Shown here in pieces: positions 1 to 9,062 of a stretch of 64,000 nt of DNA (positions within the stretch are counted from its first letter, which is position 1; each line of letters begins with the position of its first letter). The stretch comes from Peptococcus niger (GTDB taxonomy: Bacteria; Bacillota; Peptococcia; Peptococcales; Peptococcaceae). The notes under the pieces are model-generated. The model was not told where the DNA came from. It ran no database searches and was given only the letters and a program-made list of their open reading frames with translations. The position numbers were made by a program, and so were the translations under genes. The DNA is taken from contig NZ_FNAF01000004.1 of NCBI RefSeq assembly GCF_900101835.1, forward strand, positions 97,685-161,684, read 5' to 3'.

Positions 1-670
1 CAATGGGGATGATATTACCAATGTCTTTAACGCTGTTCGTGACGGCGGTTTTAGCCAAGTCATTGTCATCAATATTTCCGCCCACCTGTCCGGCACCCAT
101 AATATGATTAATTTAATGATGAAAGATATTCCGGATTTGGAGATTTTTACTTTTAATACCAAAAACATCGGTATTGGCGCCGGCTTTTTTGCCTTGGATG
201 TGATCCATAAAATTGATGAAGGGGCCAGCTTTGAACAAATTTGTCCGTATCTGGATAAGCAGATAAAAAAATCAAAAGTTTTTTTTGCACTTGCTACGCT
301 GGAGTACCTGCAAAAAGGAGGCCGTATCGGTTTTGTGGCTTCTTTACTTGGTACTGCTTTGCGGATTAAACCGGTCATCTCTTGTAATGATGAAGGCATT
401 TATTACACCGTTAAAAAGACCCGCGGTCGTCGTCAATCCTTGGCGCAAATCATTGAGCAAGTATCTACTTTTGCGCAAGAGAGTGATCATTATATGGTTG
501 CTGTTTGTAGTAGCAAAGAACCTGTTGAGGAAGAAAATCTTAAGAATGATTTGGCAAATATCCTTCACCCGGAAAAACCTATTTTTAAGGCCATTCTTGA
601 TCCCGCCCTTGCCGTTCATACCGGACCTGGGCTGATCGGTGCCGGTGTTTACCATATCGGCACCATTTAG
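1..670 (+). CDS. DegV family fatty-acid-binding protein (FakB-like), 5' end outside window
   Basis: The reading frame is open from base 2, so the gene begins before the window and only about its C-terminal 222 residues are seen. DegV/FakB proteins bind a fatty acid and present it to the kinase FakA for phosphorylation at the membrane. A Ser-rich segment of the type SAHLSGTHN near the start of the visible part is the family's ligand-contacting loop, and the later GGRIG and LRIKPV segments are also DegV signatures. The protein ends in GAGVYHIGTI, matching the C-terminal pattern of the second DegV gene at 52108. A FakA-type kinase lies far away at 50441, so this copy is presumably an alternative lipid-binding subunit. 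The lipid specificity cannot be read from sequence. Confidence 0.9.
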   Translation, partial: NGDDITNVFNAVRDGGFSQVIVINISAHLSGTHNMINLMMKDIPDLEIFTFNTKNIGIGAGFFALDVIHKIDEGASFEQICPYLDKQIKKSKVFFALATLEYLQKGGRIGFVASLLGTALRIKPVISCNDEGIYYTVKKTRGRRQSLAQIIEQVSTFAQESDHYMVAVCSSKEPVEEENLKNDLANILHPEKPIFKAILDPALAVHTGPGLIGAGVYHIGTI

Positions 671-712
671 GCGAGCGTATGCCGCTCTTCCTGTAAACGA
701 AGTTCATAAGGC

Positions 713-766
713 AAGGCCCTGCACCAGAATGAATTTTTCATTACTGGTGCAGGGCCTTATTTTTTT
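713..766. terminator. Bidirectional intrinsic terminator
   Basis: A perfect 15-bp inverted repeat (713-727 with 744-758) surrounds a 16-nt loop and is followed by a T run. It lies between two convergent genes, DegV on plus and AraC on minus, and can serve both. Confidence 0.85.
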
Positions 767-769
767 GCC

Positions 770-1720
770 TTACTTACCGGCTAAGGCTTTAACATCGCCG
801 GGGCGCATATTTTTATAACGTTTGTATAAGGTGCTGAATCGGCTGGGCGAGCTGTAGCCGACGGCTTTGGCAATATCGCGAATTTCCATATCTGTGGTGA
901 GGAGCAAGTTTTCAGCAATGTTCATGCGCTTGCGCTGGGTAAATTCAGTGATGCTCATATTGTAGTGCTGTTTAAAGCATTCTTTTAACTTGGTACCACT
1001 CATAGCGGCCAGCTTTTCTAGAAAGGTTTGAGAAATATGGAAGGCGTAATGGTCTTGGATGTAACGGGCAACAGTATCAATAGCGGCTTGATCGCTGGCA
1101 ACCAGAGGACGCTTGGTTTTTTGCTGTTCATAAGCATCCAGGGTAATGGCCAGCCATTCGTGGGCTTTGGCGTTAAAAAATAGGGCTGCTGAGGTACCCT
1201 CCATTTTGCAATTTAAGATATCCATAGCCAATTTTCGAATCGGTCGGATAATCTCTGTGCGCGTTTCATAAAACATGCGCATTAGCTTGTCTTTGCTGGC
1301 GAAACGCTCTGACAGACCGGCATTTGCGATAAAGCTTTCTTTAAAACGGATCCCCACTGCTTTGTAGACAGAGTTGCCGTGCATCAGACAGCGGTCCGTA
1401 GGCAGGGCGGCATCAAAGATGAAGAGGGAATCGGGCTCAAGAGCTTGATAGGGGGAGAGCCATTCACCGCTGCCCGTGATAATGTAAGATGAACTCAATA
1501 GGATATATTGACTTAAATCTTCATTCATGGCTTCAACATAATCTTTTTTAATCAGCATATCGTGGATATCTACGATAAAATCCGGGGTTTCGTAATACCA
1601 ATATTTTCCCCGATAGTATTCCCGCTCCCCTGTAAATGCTTGACCGGCAGGGCAAAAATCCGTGCAAAGCTGGGCCGTTTCATCAACGTAATGGTCAATG
1701 ATTTTTTGAAAAGAGTGCAT
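770..1720 (-). CDS. AraC family transcriptional regulator
   Basis: A 316-residue cytoplasmic DNA-binding regulator. The C-terminal 100 residues hold the double helix-turn-helix of the AraC/XylS family: a first helix pair around MSGTKLKECFKQHY and the second signature IRDIAKAVGYSSPSRFSTLYKRY. The N-terminal 200 residues are a presumed sensing domain with no clear match. The start has AGGAGG six to eight bases upstream. The gene diverges from a YbtP/YbtQ-like ABC pair. AraC regulators in this position often control siderophore or drug ABC exporters, so it probably regulates the 1919-6845 operon and itself. The effector is unknown. Confidence 0.88.
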   Translation of the reverse strand: MHSFQKIIDHYVDETAQLCTDFCPAGQAFTGEREYYRGKYWYYETPDFIVDIHDMLIKKDYVEAMNEDLSQYILLSSSYIITGSGEWLSPYQALEPDSLFIFDAALPTDRCLMHGNSVYKAVGIRFKESFIANAGLSERFASKDKLMRMFYETRTEIIRPIRKLAMDILNCKMEGTSAALFFNAKAHEWLAITLDAYEQQKTKRPLVASDQAAIDTVARYIQDHYAFHISQTFLEKLAAMSGTKLKECFKQHYNMSITEFTQRKRMNIAENLLLTTDMEIRDIAKAVGYSSPSRFSTLYKRYKNMRPGDVKALAGK

Positions 1721-1771
1721 CTGTCCCTCCTAACTGCCACGATTAGACGATATTACGATTGGACTTGATTT

Positions 1772-1802
1772 GGCTAATCCTATTGTAACAAAATAATTAG
1801 CC
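1772..1802. promoter_or_regulatory. Inverted repeat, candidate operator between AraC gene and ABC operon
   Basis: GGCTAAT (1772-1778) and ATTAGCC (1796-1802) form a perfect 7-bp inverted repeat with a 17-bp spacer. The right arm falls inside the spacer of the plus-strand promoter. The 11-mer AAATAATTAGC (1791-1801) recurs at 34610-34620 in another ABC transporter promoter. Confidence 0.45.
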
Positions 1803-1811
1803 GTATACAAT
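1783..1811 (+). promoter_or_regulatory. Probable sigma-A promoter of the ABC/MATE operon
   Basis: TTGTAA (1783-1788) and TACAAT (1806-1811) are separated by exactly 17 bp, about 110 bp upstream of the first ABC gene. Confidence 0.5.
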
Positions 1812-1918
1812 AAGCACTATAAAAGATGGTAGCAATTGGCTTTTTGTGGTCGTGTGTTAAAAAGATTATAGCAAATTGCTGAAGAATGCCGTCTAAACGG
1901 ACAGTTAAGGAGGATAAG

Positions 1919-3673
1919 ATGAAAACGTACAAAAAATTATTCAGCTATGTTCCAGAGCGAAAGGGGTGGGGAATTTTAGCGATACTTTGCTCTGCCCTGT
2001 CGGTTTTGGCAACGGTTTACGGTTATTATTTGATTTATCGTTTCTTAGATGGGGTGTTGGTGGCGGAGGATCTGTCGCTGGCAAGTTCCTATGCCCTGCA
2101 AACGGCACTTTTTTTAACGCTGGGGGCAATTTTTTATATCATATCGGGGGCCTGTTCCCATGTCTTGGCCTTCCGGCTGGAAACGAACTTGCGCAAGCGT
2201 GGCATTGAGGGCTTGGCCAATGCCAGCTTCCGTTTTTTTGATTTGCATCCCAGCGGAGTTACGCGCAAAACGATTGATGACAATGCAGCGCAAACCCATC
2301 AGGTGGTGGCGCATTTGATTCCGGATCATACGCAGGCCTTTTTATCGCCTATATTGGTCTTGGCTTTAAGCTTTTATATCAGCTGGCGGGTTGGCTTGGT
2401 GCTCTTGATTCTCATCCTTTTGGCAGGGCTTTTGCTTAAAGGGATGATGGGCGAAAAAGAATTTATGAAAATTTATCAAGAAGCGCTGGCCACTCTGAGT
2501 GCTGAATCTGTGGAGTATGTGCGTGGCATGCCGGTGGTAAAAATTTTTGGCGCCAGGGTTGCTTCTTTCAAGGCGCTCTATAAGGCCATTACCGATTATT
2601 CCAAATATGCTTATGACTACAGTCAAAGCTGTAAGCGGCCCTATGTTTTATACCAGTGGTTGTTTTTTGGATTGATGGCACTTTTGATCATTCCCTTGGC
2701 TTTTTCGTCAGTAGCATTTGGCGATCCAAGGGTCTTGGCTGTGGAACTCTTGCTCATTCTCTTCTTTAGCGGCATCCTATTTGTATCATTTATGAAGATT
2801 ATGTGGGTGTCTATGTATGATTTTCAAGCCAATTATGCAGTGGATGCCTTGGAAAACCTCTACCAGGACATGCAGGAGGACCAGTTGGCCTTTGGCGATG
2901 AGAGAACTTTTGACAATTATAATATTGAGTTCTCACATGTGGACTTTGCTTATAAGGATAAGCAGGTGCTGAGCGATTTAAGCTTTACCCTTCAGGAAGG
3001 TCGTTCTTATGCCTTGGTGGGCAGCTCAGGGAGCGGTAAATCAACCATTGCCAAGTTGATATCCGGCTTTTACGCAGTGGATGCCGGGACAATTAAAATT
3101 GGTGGCAAACCTTTAGACGCTTATCGCCAGGAGGCCTTGATTCAAAATATCGCCTTTGTGTTTCAAAATGCCAAGCTGTTTAAGCAGAGCATTTACGATA
3201 ACGTGGCCTTGGCACGTCCGGGCGCTTCACGTGAAGCGGTCATGACCGCCTTGCACCTGGCCGGTTGTGATGTCATATTGGACAAATTTCCCGGCCGGGA
3301 AGAGACGCTCATCGGTAGCGCCGGGGTCTATCTTTCAGGTGGCGAAAAGCAACGCATTGCCATTGCCCGAGCCATTTTGAAAGATGCACAGATTATCATT
3401 ATGGATGAGGCAAGCGCCGCCATTGACCCGGATAATGAGCATGAATTACAGAAAGCGTTTAAAAATCTGATGCAGGATAAAACGGTTATCATGATTGCTC
3501 ACCGTTTATCCAGCATACGGGCGGTGGATGAGATTTTGGTCCTAGACCATGGTGAAATTGTGGAACGAGGATCGGATGCTGAATTGATGGGACAAGATAC
3601 GCGCTACAAAGGCTTGATGAGCTTGTATCAAAGTGCCAATGAATGGAGGGTTGGTTGTGAAAGCGTTCTTTAA
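1919..3673 (+). CDS. ABC transporter, fused permease/ATPase, first half of a heterodimer (YbtP/YbtQ-like)
   Basis: A 584-residue half transporter: an N-terminal six-helix ABC exporter fold (about residues 1-310) followed by an ATPase domain with Walker A GSSGSGKST (about 367-375), signature LSGGEKQR (about 470) and Walker B IIIMDEASAAID. I chose ATG 1919 because TAAGGAGG sits five bases upstream; the in-frame ATG at 1886 lacks a ribosome site. It overlaps the next gene by 17 bp, so the two subunits are translationally coupled. Pairs of this type next to an AraC regulator are found in siderophore uptake or export loci (YbtP/YbtQ, IrtAB) and in multidrug export. The substrate is not determinable here. 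Confidence 0.9.
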   Translation: MKTYKKLFSYVPERKGWGILAILCSALSVLATVYGYYLIYRFLDGVLVAEDLSLASSYALQTALFLTLGAIFYIISGACSHVLAFRLETNLRKRGIEGLANASFRFFDLHPSGVTRKTIDDNAAQTHQVVAHLIPDHTQAFLSPILVLALSFYISWRVGLVLLILILLAGLLLKGMMGEKEFMKIYQEALATLSAESVEYVRGMPVVKIFGARVASFKALYKAITDYSKYAYDYSQSCKRPYVLYQWLFFGLMALLIIPLAFSSVAFGDPRVLAVELLLILFFSGILFVSFMKIMWVSMYDFQANYAVDALENLYQDMQEDQLAFGDERTFDNYNIEFSHVDFAYKDKQVLSDLSFTLQEGRSYALVGSSGSGKSTIAKLISGFYAVDAGTIKIGGKPLDAYRQEALIQNIAFVFQNAKLFKQSIYDNVALARPGASREAVMTALHLAGCDVILDKFPGREETLIGSAGVYLSGGEKQRIAIARAILKDAQIIIMDEASAAIDPDNEHELQKAFKNLMQDKTVIMIAHRLSSIRAVDEILVLDHGEIVERGSDAELMGQDTRYKGLMSLYQSANEWRVGCESVL

Positions 3674-5378
3674 AAAACAATTTGCTTTAACAGATACAGG
3701 GGCAGCTGAAGTCGTCCAAGCCATGTGGTCCTGTTTTTGGGTCTATTGCATCAATATGCTGCCGGCATTCTTACTTTTACTCTTTATGGATGGCTTGCTT
3801 TTAGGTCACGTGAGAAATCCATACCTATACGTTGGCCTGTCTGCAGCAACCTTACTTGCGATGTTCCTTTTGATGCGGGTGGAATACGACCGCATGTACA
3901 ACACGACCTATCGCGAGAGTGCCCATTTGCGCATTGAGCTGGCAGAAAAATTGGCAGACTTGCCGCTTTCTTATTTTTCCAAGCACGATCTTTCCGACTT
4001 ATCCCAGAGCATTATGGAAGATGTGGCCGCCATTGAACACAGTTTGAGCCATTCGGTACCGAAGGCCATGGGCATGGCGATTTTCTTTCCGCTTATTTCT
4101 TTGATGATGCTCATTGGCAACTGGAAGTTGGGCTTGGCGGTTATTCTGCCGCTTGTCTTCAGCTTTGCCTTGCTGCCGATTTCACGTAAGGTGGTCAGCG
4201 CCGGGAACAAGCGGTATTACGATATTTTACGGCGCAATTCAGAGGCCTTTCAGGAGACCATTGAACTGCAGCAGGAAATTAAAAGCTTTAACCTGGTGGG
4301 TCAAACCAAGGCAGACCTCTTCAAAAAGATGGAAGAAAGTGAAAAGATTCATATTAAAACTGAATTCGGCAGCTTGCTTGCAATGGGCTTATCCAATCTT
4401 TTTTCATATGTCAGCTTGGCGGTGGTTATTATCGTGGGGGCTCATTTACTAATGGCAGGTGAGATCAGCCTGCTCTACCTTTTAGGGTATCTGCTGGCGG
4501 CCATTAAAGTGAAAGAAGCCCTGGATGCCTCTAAAGAAGGGTACCTGGAAATTCTTTACATCGGGCCTCGGGTGGCACGGATTAAAGAAATCCGCAACAC
4601 GCCGGTGCAAGAGGGGGCGGAAGTGGCCCTCTCGCATTTTGACATAGAATTGCAAGACGTCACCTTTGCCTATGATGCAGATACACCGGTGGTACGCGGG
4701 GTCGGTTTTACGGCGCGGCAAGGCGAGGTAACGGCTTTGGTTGGTGCCAGCGGTTGTGGTAAGACGAGTATTTTACGGTTAATTTCCCGCCTTTACGATT
4801 ATGACGGTGGTCGGATTACCATAGGTGGCCAAGACATTAAGCAGATTGCCGCCTCAACGCTTTTTTCCCATATTTCCATCGTTTTTCAGGATGTGACCCT
4901 TTTTAACACCAGCGTTATGGAAAATATCCGCATTGGCCGAAAAGATGCCACAGATGAAGAAGTACGCCAGGCTGCTGAAGCAGCCCACTGTCTGGAGTTT
5001 ATCAACCGGATGCCGGAGGGCTTTGATACCCTAATTGGTGAAAACGGTGCCGAGCTTTCCGGTGGTGAGCGACAGCGCTTGTCCATCGCCCGGGCAATAT
5101 TAAAAAATGCACCCATTCTTATTTTGGACGAAATTGCCGCCAGCCTTGATGTCACCAATGAAAAAGCAATTCAGGAAAGCCTGAACCACTTGATCCAAAA
5201 TAAAACGGTGATCATTATTTCTCATCGGATGAAATCCATTGAAAATGTCAATAAAATTGTCGTGCTGGATGCAGGGCGTGTGGAAGCTGTCGGCAGCCAT
5301 GCCGAACTGGCCGACCAGTCTCCGACTTACCGGAATCTGCTGGAAAAAAATAAATTGGCAGAAGCCTTTGTTTATTAG
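3657..5378 (+). CDS. ABC transporter, fused permease/ATPase, second half of a heterodimer
   Basis: A 573-residue partner of the preceding gene, with transmembrane domain first (about 1-310) and nucleotide-binding domain second. Walker A is GASGCGKTS (about 363-371), signature LSGGERQR (about 467), Walker B ILILDEIAASLD. In both Walker B motifs the catalytic Glu is present (DEA and DEI), so neither site looks degenerate. The start is taken as GTG 3657 with GGAGGG six bases upstream. The two proteins most likely form one heterodimeric membrane transporter acting with the downstream MATE pump in the same operon. Confidence 0.9.
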   Translation: MKAFFKKQFALTDTGAAEVVQAMWSCFWVYCINMLPAFLLLLFMDGLLLGHVRNPYLYVGLSAATLLAMFLLMRVEYDRMYNTTYRESAHLRIELAEKLADLPLSYFSKHDLSDLSQSIMEDVAAIEHSLSHSVPKAMGMAIFFPLISLMMLIGNWKLGLAVILPLVFSFALLPISRKVVSAGNKRYYDILRRNSEAFQETIELQQEIKSFNLVGQTKADLFKKMEESEKIHIKTEFGSLLAMGLSNLFSYVSLAVVIIVGAHLLMAGEISLLYLLGYLLAAIKVKEALDASKEGYLEILYIGPRVARIKEIRNTPVQEGAEVALSHFDIELQDVTFAYDADTPVVRGVGFTARQGEVTALVGASGCGKTSILRLISRLYDYDGGRITIGGQDIKQIAASTLFSHISIVFQDVTLFNTSVMENIRIGRKDATDEEVRQAAEAAHCLEFINRMPEGFDTLIGENGAELSGGERQRLSIARAILKNAPILILDEIAASLDVTNEKAIQESLNHLIQNKTVIIISHRMKSIENVNKIVVLDAGRVEAVGSHAELADQSPTYRNLLEKNKLAEAFVY

Positions 5379-5504
5379 GAGGGAATAAGGACAATAAGAT
5401 TCAGGGAGCAAATTAGTTCCCATGATACCGCCTTCTTAAATAAAACAGCGGATTATATCATTGATATGGAAAGATATCTTCAGTAAGAAAGGAATGGTTT
5501 GGGG

Positions 5505-6845
5505 ATGGGGCAAACAATGAAAGAACAACTGTTGACAAAAACGCCGTTGGCCCTCTTAGTGCAATTGTCAGTGCCGGCCGTCATTGGGATGATGGTCATC
5601 GGGCTGTATCCGTTAATGGATGGTATTTTCGCAGGTAAAATTATAGGACAGGCGGCTATGGCTGCCTGCGGTATTGCGCTGCCGTTGACCTTTGTCAATA
5701 ATGGTGTGGCAACCCTTATCGGTATCGGCTCAGCCTCTGTTTTATCTCGAGCCATCGGTAAAGGTGATACAAAGACTGTAGATAAGATCATGGGTAACTT
5801 AATTTTTTGGGTTATCATTTTTTCAGCTATCATTACCATTGGCGGCATTCTTTTGGCACCGCATTTTTTGACCTTAGTTGGTGCCGGTGGTGAGATAAAA
5901 ACCCTTGGCATACGATATTTGCGTATTTTGTTCTTGGGGTCGCTTTTTGTTAACTTTACCCAGTCGGCCAATATGGTGATGCGTGGCGAAGGGCTTATGA
6001 AAAAAGCCATGCTTATCATGGGGCTGGGGGCTTTGCTGAATATTATATTAGATCCCATTTTTATGATTGCGATGGGACCCTATGCTATAGAAGGGGCGGC
6101 CTTAGCCACGATTATCGCTCAATTTATTCAAGCCCTGGTGACCTTGCGTTACTTCACTAGAAAAAGTAAAGTTGTTAAAATTCGGCGCATTCAATCAGAT
6201 GCGCAAATTAAAAAAGCAATGTTTGCTGTAGGGGCATCCGCCATGATGATGCAAATTTTATTTATGATCCAGCAAACATTGCTATATAAAATGGCCTTTC
6301 AATACGGTGGTGAAGCCAATGGTATTTTAATGGCGGCCTCCCTAAGGGTATACGCTTTTTCTTTTATTCCCCTGTGGGGGATGAGCCAAGGCTTGCAGCC
6401 GGTGGTTGGTACTAATTTTGGTGCCGGTGAATATAAACGCGTGCGCGAGAGCATGAAGGTTTTCTGCATTGGTGGTTTAATCTTGGCTGGAATATTCTGG
6501 TTGCCGGCCCTGGTATGGTCTGGGGAAATATTGGGCCTATTTGGTGTAGCGCCGGCCATTATTGCAGATGGCATTTGGTCCTTTAGAATGTTTTATTCGA
6601 TCTTCATTCTTTACGGTGTGATGGTGATGGTTATTACTTTTTTCCAATCCATCGGCAACGCGAAAAAAGCCGGGCAGATTGTTATGCTGAGACAATTGAT
6701 TATTTTTGTGCCGGCTATGATTGTTCTACCGATGTGCTTCGGTATTTCTGCGGTTTGGTTTACAGAACCCTTGGTTGATTTTATCGTTATTTGCTATGCT
6801 TTGATGGCTATGCGTAACGAGTTGAATCATATGGGCAGAATATAA
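5505..6845 (+). CDS. MATE family efflux transporter
   Basis: A 446-residue polytopic membrane protein with about 12 hydrophobic segments and the MATE pattern near the N terminus (LSVPAVIGMM, YPLMDGIFAG), repeated in the second half (MATE fold with two six-helix lobes). It is expected to export organic cations or drugs using a Na+ or H+ gradient. The start is uncertain: ATG 5505 (AAAGGA 11 bases upstream) or ATG 5517 are both plausible. It follows the ABC pair by about 125 bp without a terminator between, so it probably belongs to the AraC-controlled unit. The substrate is unknown. Confidence 0.9.
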   Translation: MGQTMKEQLLTKTPLALLVQLSVPAVIGMMVIGLYPLMDGIFAGKIIGQAAMAACGIALPLTFVNNGVATLIGIGSASVLSRAIGKGDTKTVDKIMGNLIFWVIIFSAIITIGGILLAPHFLTLVGAGGEIKTLGIRYLRILFLGSLFVNFTQSANMVMRGEGLMKKAMLIMGLGALLNIILDPIFMIAMGPYAIEGAALATIIAQFIQALVTLRYFTRKSKVVKIRRIQSDAQIKKAMFAVGASAMMMQILFMIQQTLLYKMAFQYGGEANGILMAASLRVYAFSFIPLWGMSQGLQPVVGTNFGAGEYKRVRESMKVFCIGGLILAGIFWLPALVWSGEILGLFGVAPAIIADGIWSFRMFYSIFILYGVMVMVITFFQSIGNAKKAGQIVMLRQLIIFVPAMIVLPMCFGISAVWFTEPLVDFIVICYALMAMRNELNHMGRI

Positions 6846-6854
6846 AATGCATAG

Positions 6855-6908
6855 AAAAAATCCGTCTGTCCCTCACAGGTTTTTGTGAAGGGCAGACGGA
6901 TTTTTTTG
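6855..6908. terminator. Bidirectional intrinsic terminator
   Basis: The inverted repeat AAAATCCGTCTGTCCC with GGGCAGACGGATTTTT, flanked by A and T runs, lies between the convergent MATE and purine permease genes. Confidence 0.85.
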
Positions 6909-6923
6909 TCTTATGTTTTGTAC

Positions 6924-8300
6924 TTACATAAGGATGAATTTTAATACGAAGAGGGCGGCCAGGATGATCATGACCCAGCTGACCGGTTCGCGTTTGTCTT
7001 TGCCGGCAAAGATGTTGTAGATTAAGTTGATGAAAACATAGCTCAGAACGCCTAAGGTCAGGCCGTCGCCGATGGAATAGGTAAGCGGCATGGCGGCGAT
7101 GGTGATAAAGGCGGGCATGCCTTCTGTGATGTTGAAGAGGTCGATGCCTTTGACAGAAGTGAGCATGAGGTAGCCGACGTAGATAAGGGCCGGGGCTGTT
7201 GCACAGGCCGGTATGGCGATAAAGATTGGTGAAAAGAACATGGCGGCTAAGAAGAGGCAGCCGGTGGTGATGGCGGTAATGCCGGTGCGGCCGCCGGCCA
7301 AGACGCCGGTGGAGCTTTCGACAAAGGTGGTGACGGTGGAGACACCTAAGGCGGCGCCGGCGGTGGTGGCCAGAGCATCGCTCATGAGGGCGCGGCCGAC
7401 GCGAGGGACGCGACCTTGTTCATCGAGCATGCCGGCTTTGGTGCTGACCCCGACTAGGGTGCCCACGGTATCGAAAAAGTCAACAAACAGGAAGGTTACG
7501 ATAATGATGAACAGGGTTTTAAATGTTTCCAAATCCAGTAAGTGTTCCCAGGCAATTTTGCCGGCAATCGGAGAAATGGATTCAAATTTTAAAACGCCGT
7601 TGGGTAAGTAGATGCCCAGGTCAGCAGCTGCCTGTGGATTGGATAGGGCATAAATCCAGGCGATGATCGAGCACATGGCGATGCCGATGAGAATAGAACC
7701 GCGAATGTTCAGTTTGTCCAGGACGGCGATTAAAAAGACGCCCAGGCAGGTGATGATGGTTGGTATATGGAAGGCGCCCATGGATACCATGGTGGCCTCG
7801 TTGGGGACGATCAATCCGCTGGAACTGAAGCCAATCATGGCAATGAACAATCCAATACCGCCGGTAACCGCCAGCTTCATATTTTGCGGGATTGAATTGA
7901 CAACTGCCTCCCGTACCTTAAAGAGGGTTAGGAAAATAAAAATAATACCTTCAATGAAGACAGCGGTTAAGGCTATTTCCCAAGGGATATTTTGCTTGAT
8001 GACAACGCTGTAGGCAAAGAATGCGTTCAACCCCATACCGCTGGCAAGGGCAAAGGGCAGGTCTGCAATAAAGCCCATGAGAAAACACCCGATGGCGGCT
8101 GCCAGGCAGGTAGCGGTGACCAAGGCGCCTGCATCCATGCCCGTTTCCCCTAAAATTTGCGGGTTAACGGCAATAATGTAGCTCATGGTCAAAAAGGTGG
8201 TCAGGCCGGCGAGTATTTCACGGCGCCAGGGAATATTTTTATGCCCCAGCAGCGGAAACAGCCGAACCAAAGGTGATGCCGGTTTTTCTTGAGATGACAT
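6924..8300 (-). CDS. NCS2/AzgA-type purine (guanine/hypoxanthine/adenine) permease
   Basis: A 458-residue polytopic membrane protein of the nucleobase:cation symporter-2, AzgA/PbuG subgroup. Typical segments are GLTTFLTMSYIIAVNPQIL at the N terminus, ASGMGLNAFFAY, and the substrate-site motif region around VESSTGVLAGGRTG. It is expected to import purine bases with protons. The start has AAGGAGGGACTT immediately upstream. No purine riboswitch core is recognisable in the roughly 180 bp before the gene. It is divergent from the ECF S component gene. Bases preferred cannot be assigned. Confidence 0.92.
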   Translation of the reverse strand: MSSQEKPASPLVRLFPLLGHKNIPWRREILAGLTTFLTMSYIIAVNPQILGETGMDAGALVTATCLAAAIGCFLMGFIADLPFALASGMGLNAFFAYSVVIKQNIPWEIALTAVFIEGIIFIFLTLFKVREAVVNSIPQNMKLAVTGGIGLFIAMIGFSSSGLIVPNEATMVSMGAFHIPTIITCLGVFLIAVLDKLNIRGSILIGIAMCSIIAWIYALSNPQAAADLGIYLPNGVLKFESISPIAGKIAWEHLLDLETFKTLFIIIVTFLFVDFFDTVGTLVGVSTKAGMLDEQGRVPRVGRALMSDALATTAGAALGVSTVTTFVESSTGVLAGGRTGITAITTGCLFLAAMFFSPIFIAIPACATAPALIYVGYLMLTSVKGIDLFNITEGMPAFITIAAMPLTYSIGDGLTLGVLSYVFINLIYNIFAGKDKREPVSWVMIILAALFVLKFILM

Positions 8301-8414
8301 AAGTCCCTCCTTGTCAATAATTCCAAAAGGTTACCCGAAAAGGGTATCACACGGCGACGATTTTGTCCATGGCTGATGTAGGTAAAGTGACGGTAAATTG
8401 GATGGTAAAAAAAA

Positions 8415-8428
8415 GGACCAATTGGTCC
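8415..8428. promoter_or_regulatory. Perfect 14-bp palindrome, candidate operator
   Basis: GGACCAATTGGTCC is a perfect palindrome in the 185-bp divergent region, about 57 bp before the ECF S component start. It has no T run, so a protein-binding site is more likely than a terminator. Confidence 0.4.
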
Positions 8429-8485
8429 TGTCGGTGCGCATCAAAGGTGTGCTAAACTATCGCCAACCACAAAGGAGGACTTATA

Positions 8486-8992
8486 ATGAAACTGGATACG
8501 AAGAAATTAAGCTTATATGCCTTATTTATTGCCTTGACCTGTGTTGGGACGCTGGTCGTCCGTATTCCCTTTCCACTGACAAAGGGTTACCTAAACTTGG
8601 GCGATGCGGTCCTTTTAGCCGCGGCATTAACGCTGGGACGAACAGGCGGTTTGTTGGCCGGTGGGCTGGGGTCATTTTTGGCAGACCTTTTGACCGGCTA
8701 TGTGTACGCGCCTGTAACGCTGGTGGTCAAGGGATTGGAAGGGTTTATCTGCGGGATTATTTTTGAGCGCATCCCAACCACCGCTGGGCGAATTATCGCC
8801 GTAGCCGTTGGTGCCGTGGTCATGGCAACAGGGTATTTTATTTTTGAAATTATTTTGGTGGGCCTGTATCCAGCAGCCTTGTCCTACTTGGCCAACCTTG
8901 GTCAAGGGGCTGCCGGGGCGGCCTTGGCCTACATCTTGTCGCTGGCCTTGGAAAGAGGGCTGCGCAGCATGAATGTCCTGCCGAGTAAGTAA
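8486..8992 (+). CDS. ECF transporter S component (substrate-binding membrane subunit)
   Basis: A 168-residue, very hydrophobic protein with five to six membrane helices. It has the S-component pattern: a short basic N terminus (KLDTKKLSLYALFIAL) with helix 1, and a YLNLGDAVLLAAALTLG segment typical of COG4720-type S components. S components bind a vitamin or related substrate and work with a shared EcfAA'T energising module, which is not in this window. AAAGGAGG lies seven bases before the ATG. The substrate (for example a pyrimidine or vitamin) cannot be assigned; no riboswitch is visible upstream. Confidence 0.82.
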   Translation: MKLDTKKLSLYALFIALTCVGTLVVRIPFPLTKGYLNLGDAVLLAAALTLGRTGGLLAGGLGSFLADLLTGYVYAPVTLVVKGLEGFICGIIFERIPTTAGRIIAVAVGAVVMATGYFIFEIILVGLYPAALSYLANLGQGAAGAALAYILSLALERGLRSMNVLPSK

Positions 8993-8998
8993 ATCACG

Positions 8999-9050
8999 CA
9001 TAAAAATAATCGTCACAGTCGCTGAATTGACTGTGACGATTATTTTTATG
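8999..9050. terminator. Bidirectional intrinsic terminator
   Basis: Perfect 22-bp arms (8999-9020 and 9029-9050) with an 8-nt loop, A/T rich at the base, between the convergent S component and permease genes. Confidence 0.9.
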
Positions 9051-9062
9051 GGCTTTTTTCAG

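Noticed and set aside
5379-5491. Reading frame continuing after the second ABC gene's stop (REQISSHDTAFLNKTADYII-like)
   Set aside because: It is in frame with the ABC gene after a TAG but has no start codon or ribosome site of its own. A relic or read-through tail is possible; evidence is too weak.
5480-6058. 192-codon frame on the minus strand inside the MATE gene
   Set aside because: It is antisense to a clear membrane protein gene, rich in Pro/Lys/Ile by mirror effect, and has no ribosome site.
8301-8485. Purine or vitamin riboswitch between the permease and ECF genes
   Set aside because: No conserved core of purine, TPP or FMN riboswitches is recognisable; only promoter-like sequence and a palindrome.
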